Source: Azospirillum sp. TSO35-2 (GTDB lineage Bacteria; Pseudomonadota; Alphaproteobacteria; Azospirillales; Azospirillaceae). Taken from it: a stretch of 64,000 nucleotides of DNA. Below, piece after piece: positions 16,582 through 25,712 of the stretch; the first letter of the stretch is position 1, and every line of letters starts with the position of its first letter. The notes below the pieces were generated by a model. The model was not told the origin of the DNA and did no database searches. It was given only the letters and a program-made list of their open reading frames with translations. Location: NCBI RefSeq assembly GCF_003116095.1, contig NZ_LGRA01000005.1:35660-99659 (forward strand), written 5' to 3'. A program made the translations under genes and the position numbers.

Positions 16582-16931
16582 GGCTGCCCTTAACTCTGAT
16601 TGCCCTGCGGCTAGCTATTGAATAGCTCTGCTAGAAAGTCAATGAATTGCTATGATAAACGGCATGCGCTTCTCCTGAACGCAGCCTTGCATGCGAACGG
16701 ATGCCTTGCGGTATTGCTATAAGGCGAGGGGGAAATTCTCACAGCGTGCCTATGAAGCACGAGGTGCGCGAAGCGGCACCATAGAGTGTGAATGTGGCCG
16801 GCTTGTGAGGCGGCCTTGAATAGCTTGTCGAAGTTGCTTCCGACGTGCAAATGTTCAACCCGTGTTGTCAGGCGGTCCGATGACGCCTTGCAAGCCAGCC
16901 AGTGCCATCACCAAGATCGGGTTCGGACTCC
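16582..16931. other. Divergent intergenic region, no gene seen
   Basis: About 350 bases between two divergent genes, somewhat A+T-richer near 16600-16740. A 66-codon minus-strand frame (16650-16850) has no start context or family resemblance. It presumably holds the two promoters; I could not pick a convincing -35/-10 pair. Confidence 0.5.
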
Positions 16932-18548
16932 ATGAGCTTCATCGCAGGATGCCTCCACACGTCTCCCTCAGTGGACAAGGCGGCGCGGTCGATCGTGTCC
17001 ACCGCCGCGGCCAAGGCGGAAGCACGGGGGCTGTTGCGCTTCGGTTTTGAGGTGGGTCCGCGGATCAGCGTTGCCGTTGCGCAGCCCGATGGTCCGGACG
17101 ATCCGTTTCAACCCTTCGTTACCGGCGATGGGAGATGTGGCCTCGTTCTGCTCGGCGACAGCCGATCCGGTGGCGTGGGGGCCTGCGCCGCCTCGCAGGA
17201 GGGGCGACGGCTGCTGGAACGGTACCGAACCGATGGCGAGGCGGCCCTGATCGGGCTGCCGGGCGACCATCTGCTTTGCCTGTGGGATGAAGACCGCGAC
17301 CTTTGCGTCGTGTCGCAAGGCTTGGCGGGCACCCGGCCCCTGTTCGTCAGGATGCACGGCACCGACATCGCGTTCGCGTCCGAGGCCCGGCTGCTGGCAG
17401 ACATGGATGGATGTCCGCTGTCCCCGGATGCGGCCCTGCAATTCCTGCTCACCGGCATCGCTGTTCCCGGCCTGGACCAGAGCCGTCCGAACGATGGCGT
17501 GCGGCGCCTTGATCCGGGGATGACCTTGCGCTGCCAGGGTGGCGTTCTGTCCCGCTGGCTGCCCGATGCGCCGGCAGGGACGGAGGATGGAAGCCTTCTG
17601 GACCGGCTTGCCGATATTGCCGCTCCCGGATCGGGCCGCAAGGTCCTTCTGCTGAGCGGCGGGCTGCACGCGGGCATCCTGGCGGCGGCACTGGGCAAGG
17701 CCGCCACCGGAGATGGGGCGCCGTCAGTTGCCTGGACTTTCGGCTTCCCCGGATTGAACGAGTTCCCCCTTGCTGGCGCCATCGCCGACCGGTTCGGCCT
17801 GAAGCTGGAAACCTGCGAACTGTCGCCCGAAGCCGTTTTCGACGCGGTGGATGGCGGGCTGGCCAGCCACGGGCTGCCGGTTGACGATCTGCTGCTTTTC
17901 CTGTTGTGCGCCGGGATCGGACAGCTGGGCGATGGGGCCGGCCAGATCCTGGCGGGACTCGGCGGTCGCGCCCTGTTCGGCGAAGCCGGCACTGCGGCGA
18001 TGCTCGACGCCGCAGCCTGTGTCGGGCTGGTGCGCGGAGCGAACATCGTCGGAACCGTGCATCGGATCGCTTTGTCGATGCGCGGCTGGGACCCTACGGG
18101 CCCGCTACCGGCTTCGGACGAAAGCACCCGCCTTGCCGCGGGGACGGCTCCGCTGCTGGCCAGTGTGCTGGGCGAACGCGGTTGGGATCTGAGGGTGCCT
18201 TTCCTCGGCGGCGGCGAACTGGCCGGCTGGGCGGAAACCCTGCGTCGGCGCGCCCGTGCCGATGGGGTGCCGGTGCGGCGCCGACTCCTGGCCGAGGTGC
18301 CGGTGTCGCTGGCCGAGGCGATGGGACAGCGGGAACCGGGTGCGGAGCTGGTGACGCCCGGCATCCTGCTCGACGGTCAGCGCGATCGTGTTCTCGACCG
18401 TCTGGCGGCCGCTCGTGGCGGCTCGCTTGCCGGAATCCTCGATCTGGATGCGGCAGAGCGGCGGATTGTTGCCCATTATGATGGAACACCCGATCCGCTG
18501 CTGGTCTGGCGGCTGTTCCTTCTCTCCACATGGTCCGCTTCGGCGTAA
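16932..18548 (+). CDS. Asparagine-synthase-like protein with degenerate active sites
   Basis: A 538-residue protein with asparagine synthetase architecture but altered catalytic residues. The N-terminal half keeps the Ntn-fold outline (GLPGDHLLCLWDEDRDLCVV, then GTRPLFV, matching the usual RDRxGxKPL region), yet the protein begins MSFIAGCLHT and lacks the Cys2 nucleophile. The PP-loop that binds ATP, normally SGGxDS, reads SGGLHAG (242-248), losing Asp and Ser. It is therefore probably not a standard glutamine-dependent amidotransferase; it may be a pseudoenzyme or have changed chemistry. ATG 16932 is chosen for its AsnB-like N-terminus, without a strong ribosome-binding site. It converges on ugd. 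Confidence 0.75.
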   Translation: MSFIAGCLHTSPSVDKAARSIVSTAAAKAEARGLLRFGFEVGPRISVAVAQPDGPDDPFQPFVTGDGRCGLVLLGDSRSGGVGACAASQEGRRLLERYRTDGEAALIGLPGDHLLCLWDEDRDLCVVSQGLAGTRPLFVRMHGTDIAFASEARLLADMDGCPLSPDAALQFLLTGIAVPGLDQSRPNDGVRRLDPGMTLRCQGGVLSRWLPDAPAGTEDGSLLDRLADIAAPGSGRKVLLLSGGLHAGILAAALGKAATGDGAPSVAWTFGFPGLNEFPLAGAIADRFGLKLETCELSPEAVFDAVDGGLASHGLPVDDLLLFLLCAGIGQLGDGAGQILAGLGGRALFGEAGTAAMLDAAACVGLVRGANIVGTVHRIALSMRGWDPTGPLPASDESTRLAAGTAPLLASVLGERGWDLRVPFLGGGELAGWAETLRRRARADGVPVRRRLLAEVPVSLAEAMGQREPGAELVTPGILLDGQRDRVLDRLAAARGGSLAGILDLDAAERRIVAHYDGTPDPLLVWRLFLLSTWSASA

Positions 18549-18560
18549 AGCCGAAGCGGA
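18534..18560. terminator. Hairpin between convergent genes, likely bidirectional terminator
   Basis: TCCGCTTCGG (18534-18543) pairs perfectly with CCGAAGCGGA (18551-18560) around a seven-base loop that contains the + strand stop codon (18546-18548). No long T run follows on either strand, so termination strength is uncertain. Confidence 0.45.
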
Positions 18561-18573
18561 TCCGGTTAGGGCA

Positions 18574-19896
18574 TTACTCAGCAGAAGCCGGCGTCGGCCG
18601 ACCGATGGAGCTGTAGGTGAATCCGACCTTTGCCATGTCCTCGGGGTTGTAGATGTTGCGCAGGTCGACCATCACCGGCCGCTTGAGCATCGTCTTCACC
18701 CGACGCAGGTCGAGGGCGCGGAACTCGTTCCACTCCGTCAGGATAGCGACGCAGTCGGCGCCCTCCAAGGTGCCATAGACGTCCTTGGACCATTCCACGC
18801 CGGGAAGCAGCTTTTCGGCCTCGTGCATCGCCGCCGGGTCGAAGGCGCGCACCGTGGCGCCGGCCGCCTGCAGGGCGGGAACGATGTCCAGCGACGGGCT
18901 GTCGCGCATGTCGTCGGTGTTCGGCTTGAAGGCGACGCCCAGCACGGCGACGATCTTGCCGTCCACCGTTCCGCCGCAGGCGGCGATGATGCGCTCCGCC
19001 ATCTGCTTCTTGCGCTTGTCGTTGATGTCCACCACCGTCTCGATGATGCGCAGCGGGCTGCCGACCTGCTGGGCGGTGCGGACCAGCGCCAGCGTGTCCT
19101 TCGGGAAGCAGGACCCGCCATAGCCGGGGCCGGGGTGCAGGAACTTGCGGCCGATGCGGCCGTCCAGCCCGATGCCGCGCGCCACGTCGTGGACGTTGGC
19201 GCCGACCTTCTCGCACAGGTCGGCGATCTCGTTGATGAAGGTGATCTTGGCGGCCAGGAAGGTGTTGGCGGCGTATTTCGTCAGCTCCGCCGTCTCCAGC
19301 GAGGTGATGACGATCGGCGTCTCGATCAGGTAGAGCGGCCGGTACAGCCGGCGCATCACATCGCCCGCGCGGTCCGAGGTGGCGCCGATGACGACGCGGT
19401 CGGGCCGCATGAAGTCGCCGATGGCCGAGCCTTCGCGCAGGAATTCCGGGTTGGAGGCGACGTCGAACTCGGCGTCGGGCCGCACGCGGCGGATGATCGC
19501 CTCGACCTCGCGGCCGGTGCCGACCGGGACGGTCGATTTGGTGACGACCACGGTGTAGTGGTCGAGATGCTGGGCGATCTCTTCCGCCGCGCCATAGACG
19601 TAGGACAGGTCGGCGTGGCCGTCGCCGCGGCGCGACGGGGTGCCCACCGCGATGAACACGGCGTCGACGCCCTGCATCGCTTCCCGCAGGTCCATGGTGA
19701 AGGACAGCCGGCCGGCGGCGACGTTGCGGGCGACCAGATCGTCGAGGCCGGGTTCATAGATCGGAATCTCGCCGCGCTTCAGCCGCTCGATCTTGCCGGC
19801 GTCCTTGTCGACGCACGTGACGTGCACGCCAAATTCCGAAAAGCAGGCGCCGGAGACCAGGCCGACATAGCCCGTGCCGATCATCGCTATGCGCAT
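18574..19896 (-). CDS. ugd: UDP-glucose 6-dehydrogenase
   Basis: A 440-residue dehydrogenase of the UDP-glucose/GDP-mannose family, oxidising UDP-glucose to UDP-glucuronate with two NAD+. MRIAMIGTGYVGLVSGACF is the NAD-binding loop, SNPEFLREGSAI the substrate-domain signature, and GPGYGGSCFPKDT carries the catalytic cysteine (Cys263). The C-terminal domain keeps GVAFKPNTDDMRDSPSL. Length is normal. It supplies uronic acid for the surface glycans made by surrounding transferases, and could feed the AsnB-type amidotransferase at 1-293. It begins about 80 bases after the end of the large glycosyltransferase gene on the same strand, so co-transcription is plausible. Confidence 0.96.
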   Translation of the reverse strand: MRIAMIGTGYVGLVSGACFSEFGVHVTCVDKDAGKIERLKRGEIPIYEPGLDDLVARNVAAGRLSFTMDLREAMQGVDAVFIAVGTPSRRGDGHADLSYVYGAAEEIAQHLDHYTVVVTKSTVPVGTGREVEAIIRRVRPDAEFDVASNPEFLREGSAIGDFMRPDRVVIGATSDRAGDVMRRLYRPLYLIETPIVITSLETAELTKYAANTFLAAKITFINEIADLCEKVGANVHDVARGIGLDGRIGRKFLHPGPGYGGSCFPKDTLALVRTAQQVGSPLRIIETVVDINDKRKKQMAERIIAACGGTVDGKIVAVLGVAFKPNTDDMRDSPSLDIVPALQAAGATVRAFDPAAMHEAEKLLPGVEWSKDVYGTLEGADCVAILTEWNEFRALDLRRVKTMLKRPVMVDLRNIYNPEDMAKVGFTYSSIGRPTPASAE

Positions 19897-19976
19897 AACA
19901 TCAAAACTCCAAACCTTCGTCCAAGCCCGCCGGGAGGCTGTTCTAGCACCCGGAACTTCATCTCTCTACGACGCGA

Positions 19977-22634
19977 TTACAGCGCGATCCTTCTGAAGGG
20001 TTCGTCCAAGCGATTGAAAGCCGGGCTGTAGAAGGGGTCGTCGAGTGCCGCCCCCCAAGCCGCCACGATCCTGTTCAGGTTGTTCCGGTGGCTGTCGAGC
20101 CCGGCCTGACCGGACAAGTAACCGCGGGTTTTCGATTCCAGATGGTACAGGCAGACCGCGGGGTCGTAGGCCACCCGCCAGCCGGCACGCCGCACCGTCA
20201 GGCAATAAACGATGTCGTTCCAGTCGACCGGCCAAGCCGGATCAAAGCCTTTCACGCCCTCGAACACTGACCGGCGGGTGACCATGCAGGCGCCGGTCAC
20301 AGCGGCGGCGGTGCGCAGCACAAGGTTGCGGCCGAGATAGCCGCCCTCCTCCCCGCGCATCCCGCGCCCGTCATGGACCGCCCCCTGCTCAAGGCTGGTG
20401 ATCACGCCGGCGTGCTGGATGCTGCCGTCGCCGTAAAGCAGGCGCGCGCCGACGACTCCGACCTCGGGCAGCTCGAGCGTCGTGACCGCCTGGGTCAGCC
20501 AGCGGGGATCGGCGGCCATGGTGTCGTCGTTGAGGAAGACCAGCACCTCGCCGCTCGCCTGTTCAGCGGCGAGATTGTTCATCTGCGCCCAGTTGAAGGG
20601 ACCGCGGTAGGGCAGGACGTCGACGCCGCGCTGGGCCTGCATGGCGGCGATCAGGGCGACGCTGTCGGGATCCTCATTCTCATGATCGATCACCAGGATC
20701 TGCATTGGTCCCGGATAGGCTTGGCGCGTGCGCAGCAGCGAGTCCAGGCAGTTGCGCAGCAGGATCGGCGCGTTTCGGGTCGGCACGATGACGCTGACTG
20801 CGGGAAAGTGGACCGGACGGAACGCGATCTCGCAAGGCTCGACCAGCGTCTGGCCGGTTTCCTCATGCTCGCTGGCCACCCGCGTCCGCCGCACCTCGGC
20901 CGCCAGCCCCCACCGCTCGGCCCAGGCCTCCACCGCCTCGGAGTCACCCACCAGCAGCCGGGGCAGACCGTCAATGTCGCGCAGGTCGACCGGTTGCTCC
21001 AGGCTGTAGAGCACGGACGGGATGTGGCGGATGGCGCCCGCCACGGCGCAGTCGGACAGACGGAGCATCAGGTCGTGCAGCCCAGTCAGGGGTGCCCCGT
21101 CGACCAGCGCGTAGGCCTTCAGCAGCGCGTCCGCCGTCACCATGACCATCGGGCCGGCATAATCATAGGCCAGCAGCATCACCGGGTCGAAGCCGGGCTT
21201 GAACACCGGAAGAAGCTGCGCCGGCTTGCCGTTGTGCGGGGCGAGCCTGACGTCATGGTCGCTGTAGGCGACCGAGCCCGGACTGGCGGACGTCGGCTCC
21301 GGGGTCGGCTCCAGGGCTGCCAGAAAGGCGGCCAGGGCATCCGACCGCAGGGTGCCGGCACGGCCGACCACCAGATGGGCAGCGGCGGCGCGGGCAGGAT
21401 GACCGGCGAGGAGACGCGGCACGGAGGCCGGTGCGGCCATCGTCAACCGGCCTTCGGCCTCCAGCGGGCGGAGCAGCACGCGCACCTCGTCGCCGAGACG
21501 GTCCTCGTCGGCCAGCACGGTCAGCGTCCAGCGATCGTGCGACTGCCCCTCCAGCGAGGCGAGCAGGCGGCGCAAGGGAGCCGGAGCAAGAGCCGTCTCC
21601 AACAGGATCACGTTGACGGTGACGTCCGCGGCGGCGCGGGCCGCCGGCCCGGCCAGCGGGCGATGGCAGGCGAGAATCCCTTGAGCCGCCAAGGTTCCAT
21701 AGGCCGACAGCGGCGGACTGATGTGCCGGAGCGTGTACGGCATCTGCCGTTCGAGATTGGTGAGCAGCTCCTTCACCGACTGGATGGCGGTCAGCATCCG
21801 GCTGAGATCGTCGAGGGCCGCCGGCAGGTTGGTCTTGACGTAGATCTCCGAGCCGAAGGGCGCTTTGGACTGGGCGTCGCACAGCCGCAGCATCGCGCCG
21901 CGGGCGGCGAGCTCGGCGTAGGCGGCGGAAATGTTGAAGGCAAAGCCGCAGTCGCCGCTGCCGCCGATGCGGTCGCCCAGGCCGGAGACAAAGCGGTCGC
22001 AGCGCACCGCCCCGATGAAGCGGCCGCCAAGATGCAGCTCCAGCACGACGCGCTCGGAGGCATCGCTAGCGTTAGCGCACCAGCCCGACACGGTACCAGC
22101 ACCGTCGTGGGAGGCTTCGCCGATCAGCTGGCGGGTGGGGGCCAGCGCCAGGGCGGTGAGCCGGCCCTGCAGGCCGGAGCGCGCCAGCCACTCGGCTACC
22201 GCTGCGGGCAGGCCGCTGCGGAAGGCCTCGTCGCGCAGGATGGTCAGCAGCCAGAAGCGCCAGGAGCGGCTGCTGGCAAGCTGCTCTTGGGATGCCGCCG
22301 ACAACGGCAGGCGCTCCAGCGCCCAGCGCGCCAAGGCGTCGTCCGGCGCCGGCGCCAGGGCGACGTGCGGCAGCATGCGGTTGCCGGACAGGCTCTCGAC
22401 GACCCCGGTCAGGAACTCCCCACGCATCAGGTAGCTGGCGAGGAATTCGGCCGGCATGCAGTCGGTGGCAGCCGTCAACTCCTGGATGCTGTGCGGGTGG
22501 CGGCCCAGGAACAGGCGGTAGCCGTTGAAGGCGTCCTCAAGGTTGGTGGGTGCCGGGACGTCCGGCGTTCGTGAACGCGCCGCGCCATCCGGGACGAGAG
22601 TGAGACCGCCATCCATATCCGTGCCCCCAGCCAT
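19977..22634 (-). CDS. Large multidomain glycosyltransferase (tandem GT-A folds, GT2-like)
   Basis: An 885-residue protein. Residues about 33-85 resemble a short helical GxxP repeat like DUF4214 (FNGYRLFLGRHPHSIQEL). Residues about 180-240 are a beta domain (VSGWCANASDASERVVLELH, then GGRFIGAVRCDRF and GDCGFAFNIS) also found in the neighbouring GT at 23084. A degenerate first GT-A fold follows (VTVNVILLETAL). From about residue 620 there is a canonical GT2 domain: VSVIVPTRNAPILLRNCLDS, VFLNDDTMA as DxD-like metal site, and VTGACMVTRRSVFEGVKGFD. It is cytosolic and probably extends a glycan. ATG 22634 is used; ATG 22616 with a GGGGG upstream is an alternative. Confidence 0.85.
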   Translation of the reverse strand: MAGGTDMDGGLTLVPDGAARSRTPDVPAPTNLEDAFNGYRLFLGRHPHSIQELTAATDCMPAEFLASYLMRGEFLTGVVESLSGNRMLPHVALAPAPDDALARWALERLPLSAASQEQLASSRSWRFWLLTILRDEAFRSGLPAAVAEWLARSGLQGRLTALALAPTRQLIGEASHDGAGTVSGWCANASDASERVVLELHLGGRFIGAVRCDRFVSGLGDRIGGSGDCGFAFNISAAYAELAARGAMLRLCDAQSKAPFGSEIYVKTNLPAALDDLSRMLTAIQSVKELLTNLERQMPYTLRHISPPLSAYGTLAAQGILACHRPLAGPAARAAADVTVNVILLETALAPAPLRRLLASLEGQSHDRWTLTVLADEDRLGDEVRVLLRPLEAEGRLTMAAPASVPRLLAGHPARAAAAHLVVGRAGTLRSDALAAFLAALEPTPEPTSASPGSVAYSDHDVRLAPHNGKPAQLLPVFKPGFDPVMLLAYDYAGPMVMVTADALLKAYALVDGAPLTGLHDLMLRLSDCAVAGAIRHIPSVLYSLEQPVDLRDIDGLPRLLVGDSEAVEAWAERWGLAAEVRRTRVASEHEETGQTLVEPCEIAFRPVHFPAVSVIVPTRNAPILLRNCLDSLLRTRQAYPGPMQILVIDHENEDPDSVALIAAMQAQRGVDVLPYRGPFNWAQMNNLAAEQASGEVLVFLNDDTMAADPRWLTQAVTTLELPEVGVVGARLLYGDGSIQHAGVITSLEQGAVHDGRGMRGEEGGYLGRNLVLRTAAAVTGACMVTRRSVFEGVKGFDPAWPVDWNDIVYCLTVRRAGWRVAYDPAVCLYHLESKTRGYLSGQAGLDSHRNNLNRIVAAWGAALDDPFYSPAFNRLDEPFRRIAL

Positions 22635-23083
22635 CCGCCCACTGACGCGCCATCAACCGCCACGCGGCTGTGCCGGTGCTTGCCTGTGCCCCGCACCCGC
22701 CTTTCGAACGCGGCTCCCCTCGTCCCCACTGTGCCGCGATCCCGGTACGGCGGACGGCATCCTTCAAAAGTCTGAAGTTAGCCCGCCAAATCTATATCGA
22801 AAACAATTAAACAAAATCAACCCTCATGTGTGCGTGCGCAGACGATGTCATAGCCTGGGAGGGGCATGTTCTGGTTGGTTGTCTGGAAGCAACTATGGAA
22901 TTTCATTCCGCATCTTGGAGTATGCTTGTTCAGCGCCAAGCGCAACCAAAGAGTGGGCGCATGAAACATCCCGTAGGTCTTAAAAGGAAATTTCTTAGGA
23001 TTTTTTGACATTACTCAAAGTTCATATGCGTTGTTGTTAGGACGGCTGCAAACTCGCCAACCACAACTCAATGACCGGGTGCT
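22635..23083. other. A+T-rich intergenic stretch, no gene seen
   Basis: About 450 bases between two minus-strand genes, noticeably A+T-rich from about 22780 to 23040. Short frames on both strands show no start context or family resemblance. It likely holds the promoter of the 22634 gene and the 3' end of the upstream transcript; no clear hairpin or promoter pair was found. Confidence 0.5.
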
Positions 23084-25393
23084 TTAAATGGTGCCGCCTA
23101 AGATTGCGTTTAATCGGTCGGCGTAAAGCCCCTGCAGCGCCGTGCGGCCAAAGCGGCGGCGCACGAAGGCCGCTCCGGCGGCAGCCCGCCTGTCGGCCTC
23201 GCCGCGGTCCTCCCACACCCGCCGCATAGCATCCGCCGCCGCCGCAATGTCGGGCTCGAACCATTTGGCGCCGGGCGTCACGTTGATGTATTCGTCGATC
23301 TCCAGGTAGCGCTCCCGGCCGTCTACCAGAAAGGCGGTCTCGTCGGTCATGTAGTCGAGGTTGGCCGAATAGCGCGACGCGATCACTGGCTTGCCCATCA
23401 TCATCGCCTCGGCCATCGTGTAGCCGAAGCCCTCGGCCCGGTGCAATGAGACGTAGCAGTCGCACACGCGCATCTCGGCCAGGGAGGCGGCGTAGGCCAG
23501 CTCGCGGTCGTGCACCACGATGCGGCGGTCGCCGCGGACGAGATGGTCAAGGGCGAGCTTGTGCGCCTGGTCGGCGACGCTCCGGTTGGTCTGGCGGTGG
23601 CGGATGTGCAGGACCAGCCGAACCCCACGGTCGCGGGGGAAGGCGCGCTGGAAGGCCCGGGCCACCGCCAGCGGATTCTTGCGTGTGTACCAGCTGCGGG
23701 CGTCGAAGCAGAAATAGAAGGTGAAGGGCACGTCCGTCGGTCGTTTCCCGGCCGGCTTTCCCGGCGCCAGTCCTCTCAGTACCCGCTCATCGACACAGTT
23801 GGGCAGGACGTGGATCGGCCCGTCGAATTGGGCCGCCAGGGCCCGGGCGCAGAACTCCGACATCGTCCACACCTCGTCCACCATCTCCAGCGCCAGCCGG
23901 GCCGAACAGGGCAGGGCGCTGGTCTCCCACAGGAAGAAGCCGATGTTGTAGGCGCCGGAAAAGCGCTCCAACCCATGGTTGACCATGTCGCTCGGCACGC
24001 CGAGCAGGCCGAAATGGATCAGGTTGACCGGATAGAGCTCCTCACCAGCATGGCGGCCGGGCAGCGTCATCATCGGCATCGTCACGCCGAAGCCGGCGTC
24101 CTGCAGGATGTCACGGGAGAACAGGGCGTTGCGGCTGATGCCGGTGCCGCCGTCGAAATAGCCGAACAGGTTGACGCCTTTTGCCTGCGGCGAGCGCGGC
24201 AACTGCCGCACCAACGGCGCGCGCTGGCGCTGGCACAGCGCGCCAAGGCTCAGTGTCTCCGCCGCCGGCACCCCCAGGCGGGCGTAGAAATAGGCGAGCC
24301 CGGTCAGGAACCGGCCTTCATGACGGACCGGGGCGTCAAGCAGGGCGCGCACCGGCTCGGTCAGGAACAGGTCGTCGAGATTCCAGCGGATCAGCCACAG
24401 CGAGATCGCCAGCAGCAGCGGGAACAGCGCCCGCTCGTCGCGCGCATCGAAGGCGGCGGCCAGCGCGGCGTCCTGGGCGTGCATCCCGGCATAAAAGCGC
24501 GACAGCAGCCCAAGGCGGTCGATCATCGCCGGCGCGTTCAGCTCCTCCACATGGCGGGGGGCGAGCGCGTCCTTGGGCAGGCGGGCCTTGCCGAACATCC
24601 AGTGGGTCAGATCGCACAGGGCGTCGATCTCGTTTCCTGCCGTTCCGCCCGCCCGTGTCTGGTAGGCCGAGGAGAGACGCGAGCGGAAGACGCCGACGGC
24701 GTCCTCCTCGCCTGACGCCAGATGGGCCCGGACATCGGCCGGCAGCGGGCACCAAGCATGGTCGGCGAGGTTGAAGCGGTCGGCACACTGCACCAGGAAG
24801 CGGGTCAGGTCGGCGGCGGTGCGCAGGTGGAAATTGCGCGATTCCTGCAGCCGGTGAAGCTGGTGCGCTACGAAGGCGCCGACGGTCAGTTCGGCATCCT
24901 CGAAACCGTCGGCGGAGCGGATCAGCCGCGCGTCCTCCAGACGATCACGGCCGCGCCTGGTCTGGCCCGTGGTTTTGGCGAGCGCGCTCAAGCACAGGGC
25001 TTTGCGCTCGGGCGTCATGCCGGACAGCGCGGTGTCGATCACCGCCCGATGGCGGCTGGTGACAAGGGGGGCGCCCGGGATCGACGTCGTCGTCCCATGG
25101 ATCCGGACGTCGACGATGCAATTTTCCGCCGACAGCAGGCCGCCGGGCAGGGGAATGTTGAACGCCAGAAAGCCGTTGCGCTCCGGCAGTCCGGCCAGGG
25201 CCTCGTGATGCTCGTCGCAGGCATGGGTGCCGAGAAACCGTCCGTCGACATAGAGGTCGACCAGGCACTCCGCCGCCGGGGCGGTCTGGTTGTGCAGCCA
25301 GCCATAGACCGCGCTGGTGCTCACGAGTTCCAACCGGCCCTGATAAGTGGTGATCGCATCGGTGGCGGCTGTAATCGGGCTGATCGCGTTCAC
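23084..25393 (-). CDS. GT4-type glycosyltransferase with N-terminal beta domain
   Basis: A 769-residue protein. Residues about 28-84 form the same beta domain as in the 885-residue neighbour (VYGWLHNQTAPAAECLVDLY, then DGRFLGTHACDE and RNGFLAFNIPLPG). A helical middle follows. The C-terminal ~400 residues are a GT-B glycosyltransferase: NLFGYFDGGTGISRNAL opens the first Rossmann half, and EAMMMGKPVIASRYSANLDY is the nucleotide-sugar-binding GT4 motif. Translation begins at GTG 25393, supported by GGGAG at 25401-25405. It probably acts in the cytosol on a lipid-linked or protein-linked glycan; donor and acceptor are unknown. Confidence 0.86.
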   Translation of the reverse strand: MNAISPITAATDAITTYQGRLELVSTSAVYGWLHNQTAPAAECLVDLYVDGRFLGTHACDEHHEALAGLPERNGFLAFNIPLPGGLLSAENCIVDVRIHGTTTSIPGAPLVTSRHRAVIDTALSGMTPERKALCLSALAKTTGQTRRGRDRLEDARLIRSADGFEDAELTVGAFVAHQLHRLQESRNFHLRTAADLTRFLVQCADRFNLADHAWCPLPADVRAHLASGEEDAVGVFRSRLSSAYQTRAGGTAGNEIDALCDLTHWMFGKARLPKDALAPRHVEELNAPAMIDRLGLLSRFYAGMHAQDAALAAAFDARDERALFPLLLAISLWLIRWNLDDLFLTEPVRALLDAPVRHEGRFLTGLAYFYARLGVPAAETLSLGALCQRQRAPLVRQLPRSPQAKGVNLFGYFDGGTGISRNALFSRDILQDAGFGVTMPMMTLPGRHAGEELYPVNLIHFGLLGVPSDMVNHGLERFSGAYNIGFFLWETSALPCSARLALEMVDEVWTMSEFCARALAAQFDGPIHVLPNCVDERVLRGLAPGKPAGKRPTDVPFTFYFCFDARSWYTRKNPLAVARAFQRAFPRDRGVRLVLHIRHRQTNRSVADQAHKLALDHLVRGDRRIVVHDRELAYAASLAEMRVCDCYVSLHRAEGFGYTMAEAMMMGKPVIASRYSANLDYMTDETAFLVDGRERYLEIDEYINVTPGAKWFEPDIAAAADAMRRVWEDRGEADRRAAAGAAFVRRRFGRTALQGLYADRLNAILGGTI

Positions 25394-25712
25394 CGCACTT
25401 CTCCCAATTCAGCCAGCATGCTGTGCATCGCACGACATCCGGTTGGAGCCGGTCCATAAGCATGCAACCCAAGGAAAATCAAAGGGGGGTAAATGGTCTC
25501 AAAAAGGTTAGATCTCGAATTAAAGGTCGCCATATGATCAGCCGCGTCAACAAAGAAACACCTTTAAGGACAAATGTTACCAAAATTATTGAAGGGCGAG
25601 TTAGCCCTTTTGCGCTCTGCTACAATCCTGAAATAGAAAGTGCGGCGGATCGGCGCGTCATAAGGATGGATGGAAACGGCGCCGGAGGTGCTTCGGCCTC
25701 CGGCGCCGCTCC
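25394..25712. other. A+T-rich intergenic region with a strong hairpin
   Basis: About 320 bases between two minus-strand genes. Positions 25480-25660 are unusually A+T-rich and should hold the promoter of the 25393 gene. No coding sequence is convincing. A weaker inverted repeat (AAGGGC...GCCCTT, about 25591-25608) lies inside; the strong hairpin at 25678-25707 is listed separately. Confidence 0.5.
25678..25707 (-). terminator. Hairpin after the TPR-GT41 gene
   Basis: GGCGCCGGAGG (25678-25688) pairs perfectly with 25697-25707, 11 bp around an eight-base loop, six bases beyond the minus-strand stop at 25713. The following minus-strand bases are GTTTCC, not a long U run, so it may terminate weakly or protect the mRNA 3' end. 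Confidence 0.55.

Noticed and set aside
16650..16850. A 66-codon minus-strand frame in the divergent intergenic region
   Set aside because: No ribosome-binding site, no family resemblance and no terminal repeats to support a transposase remnant.
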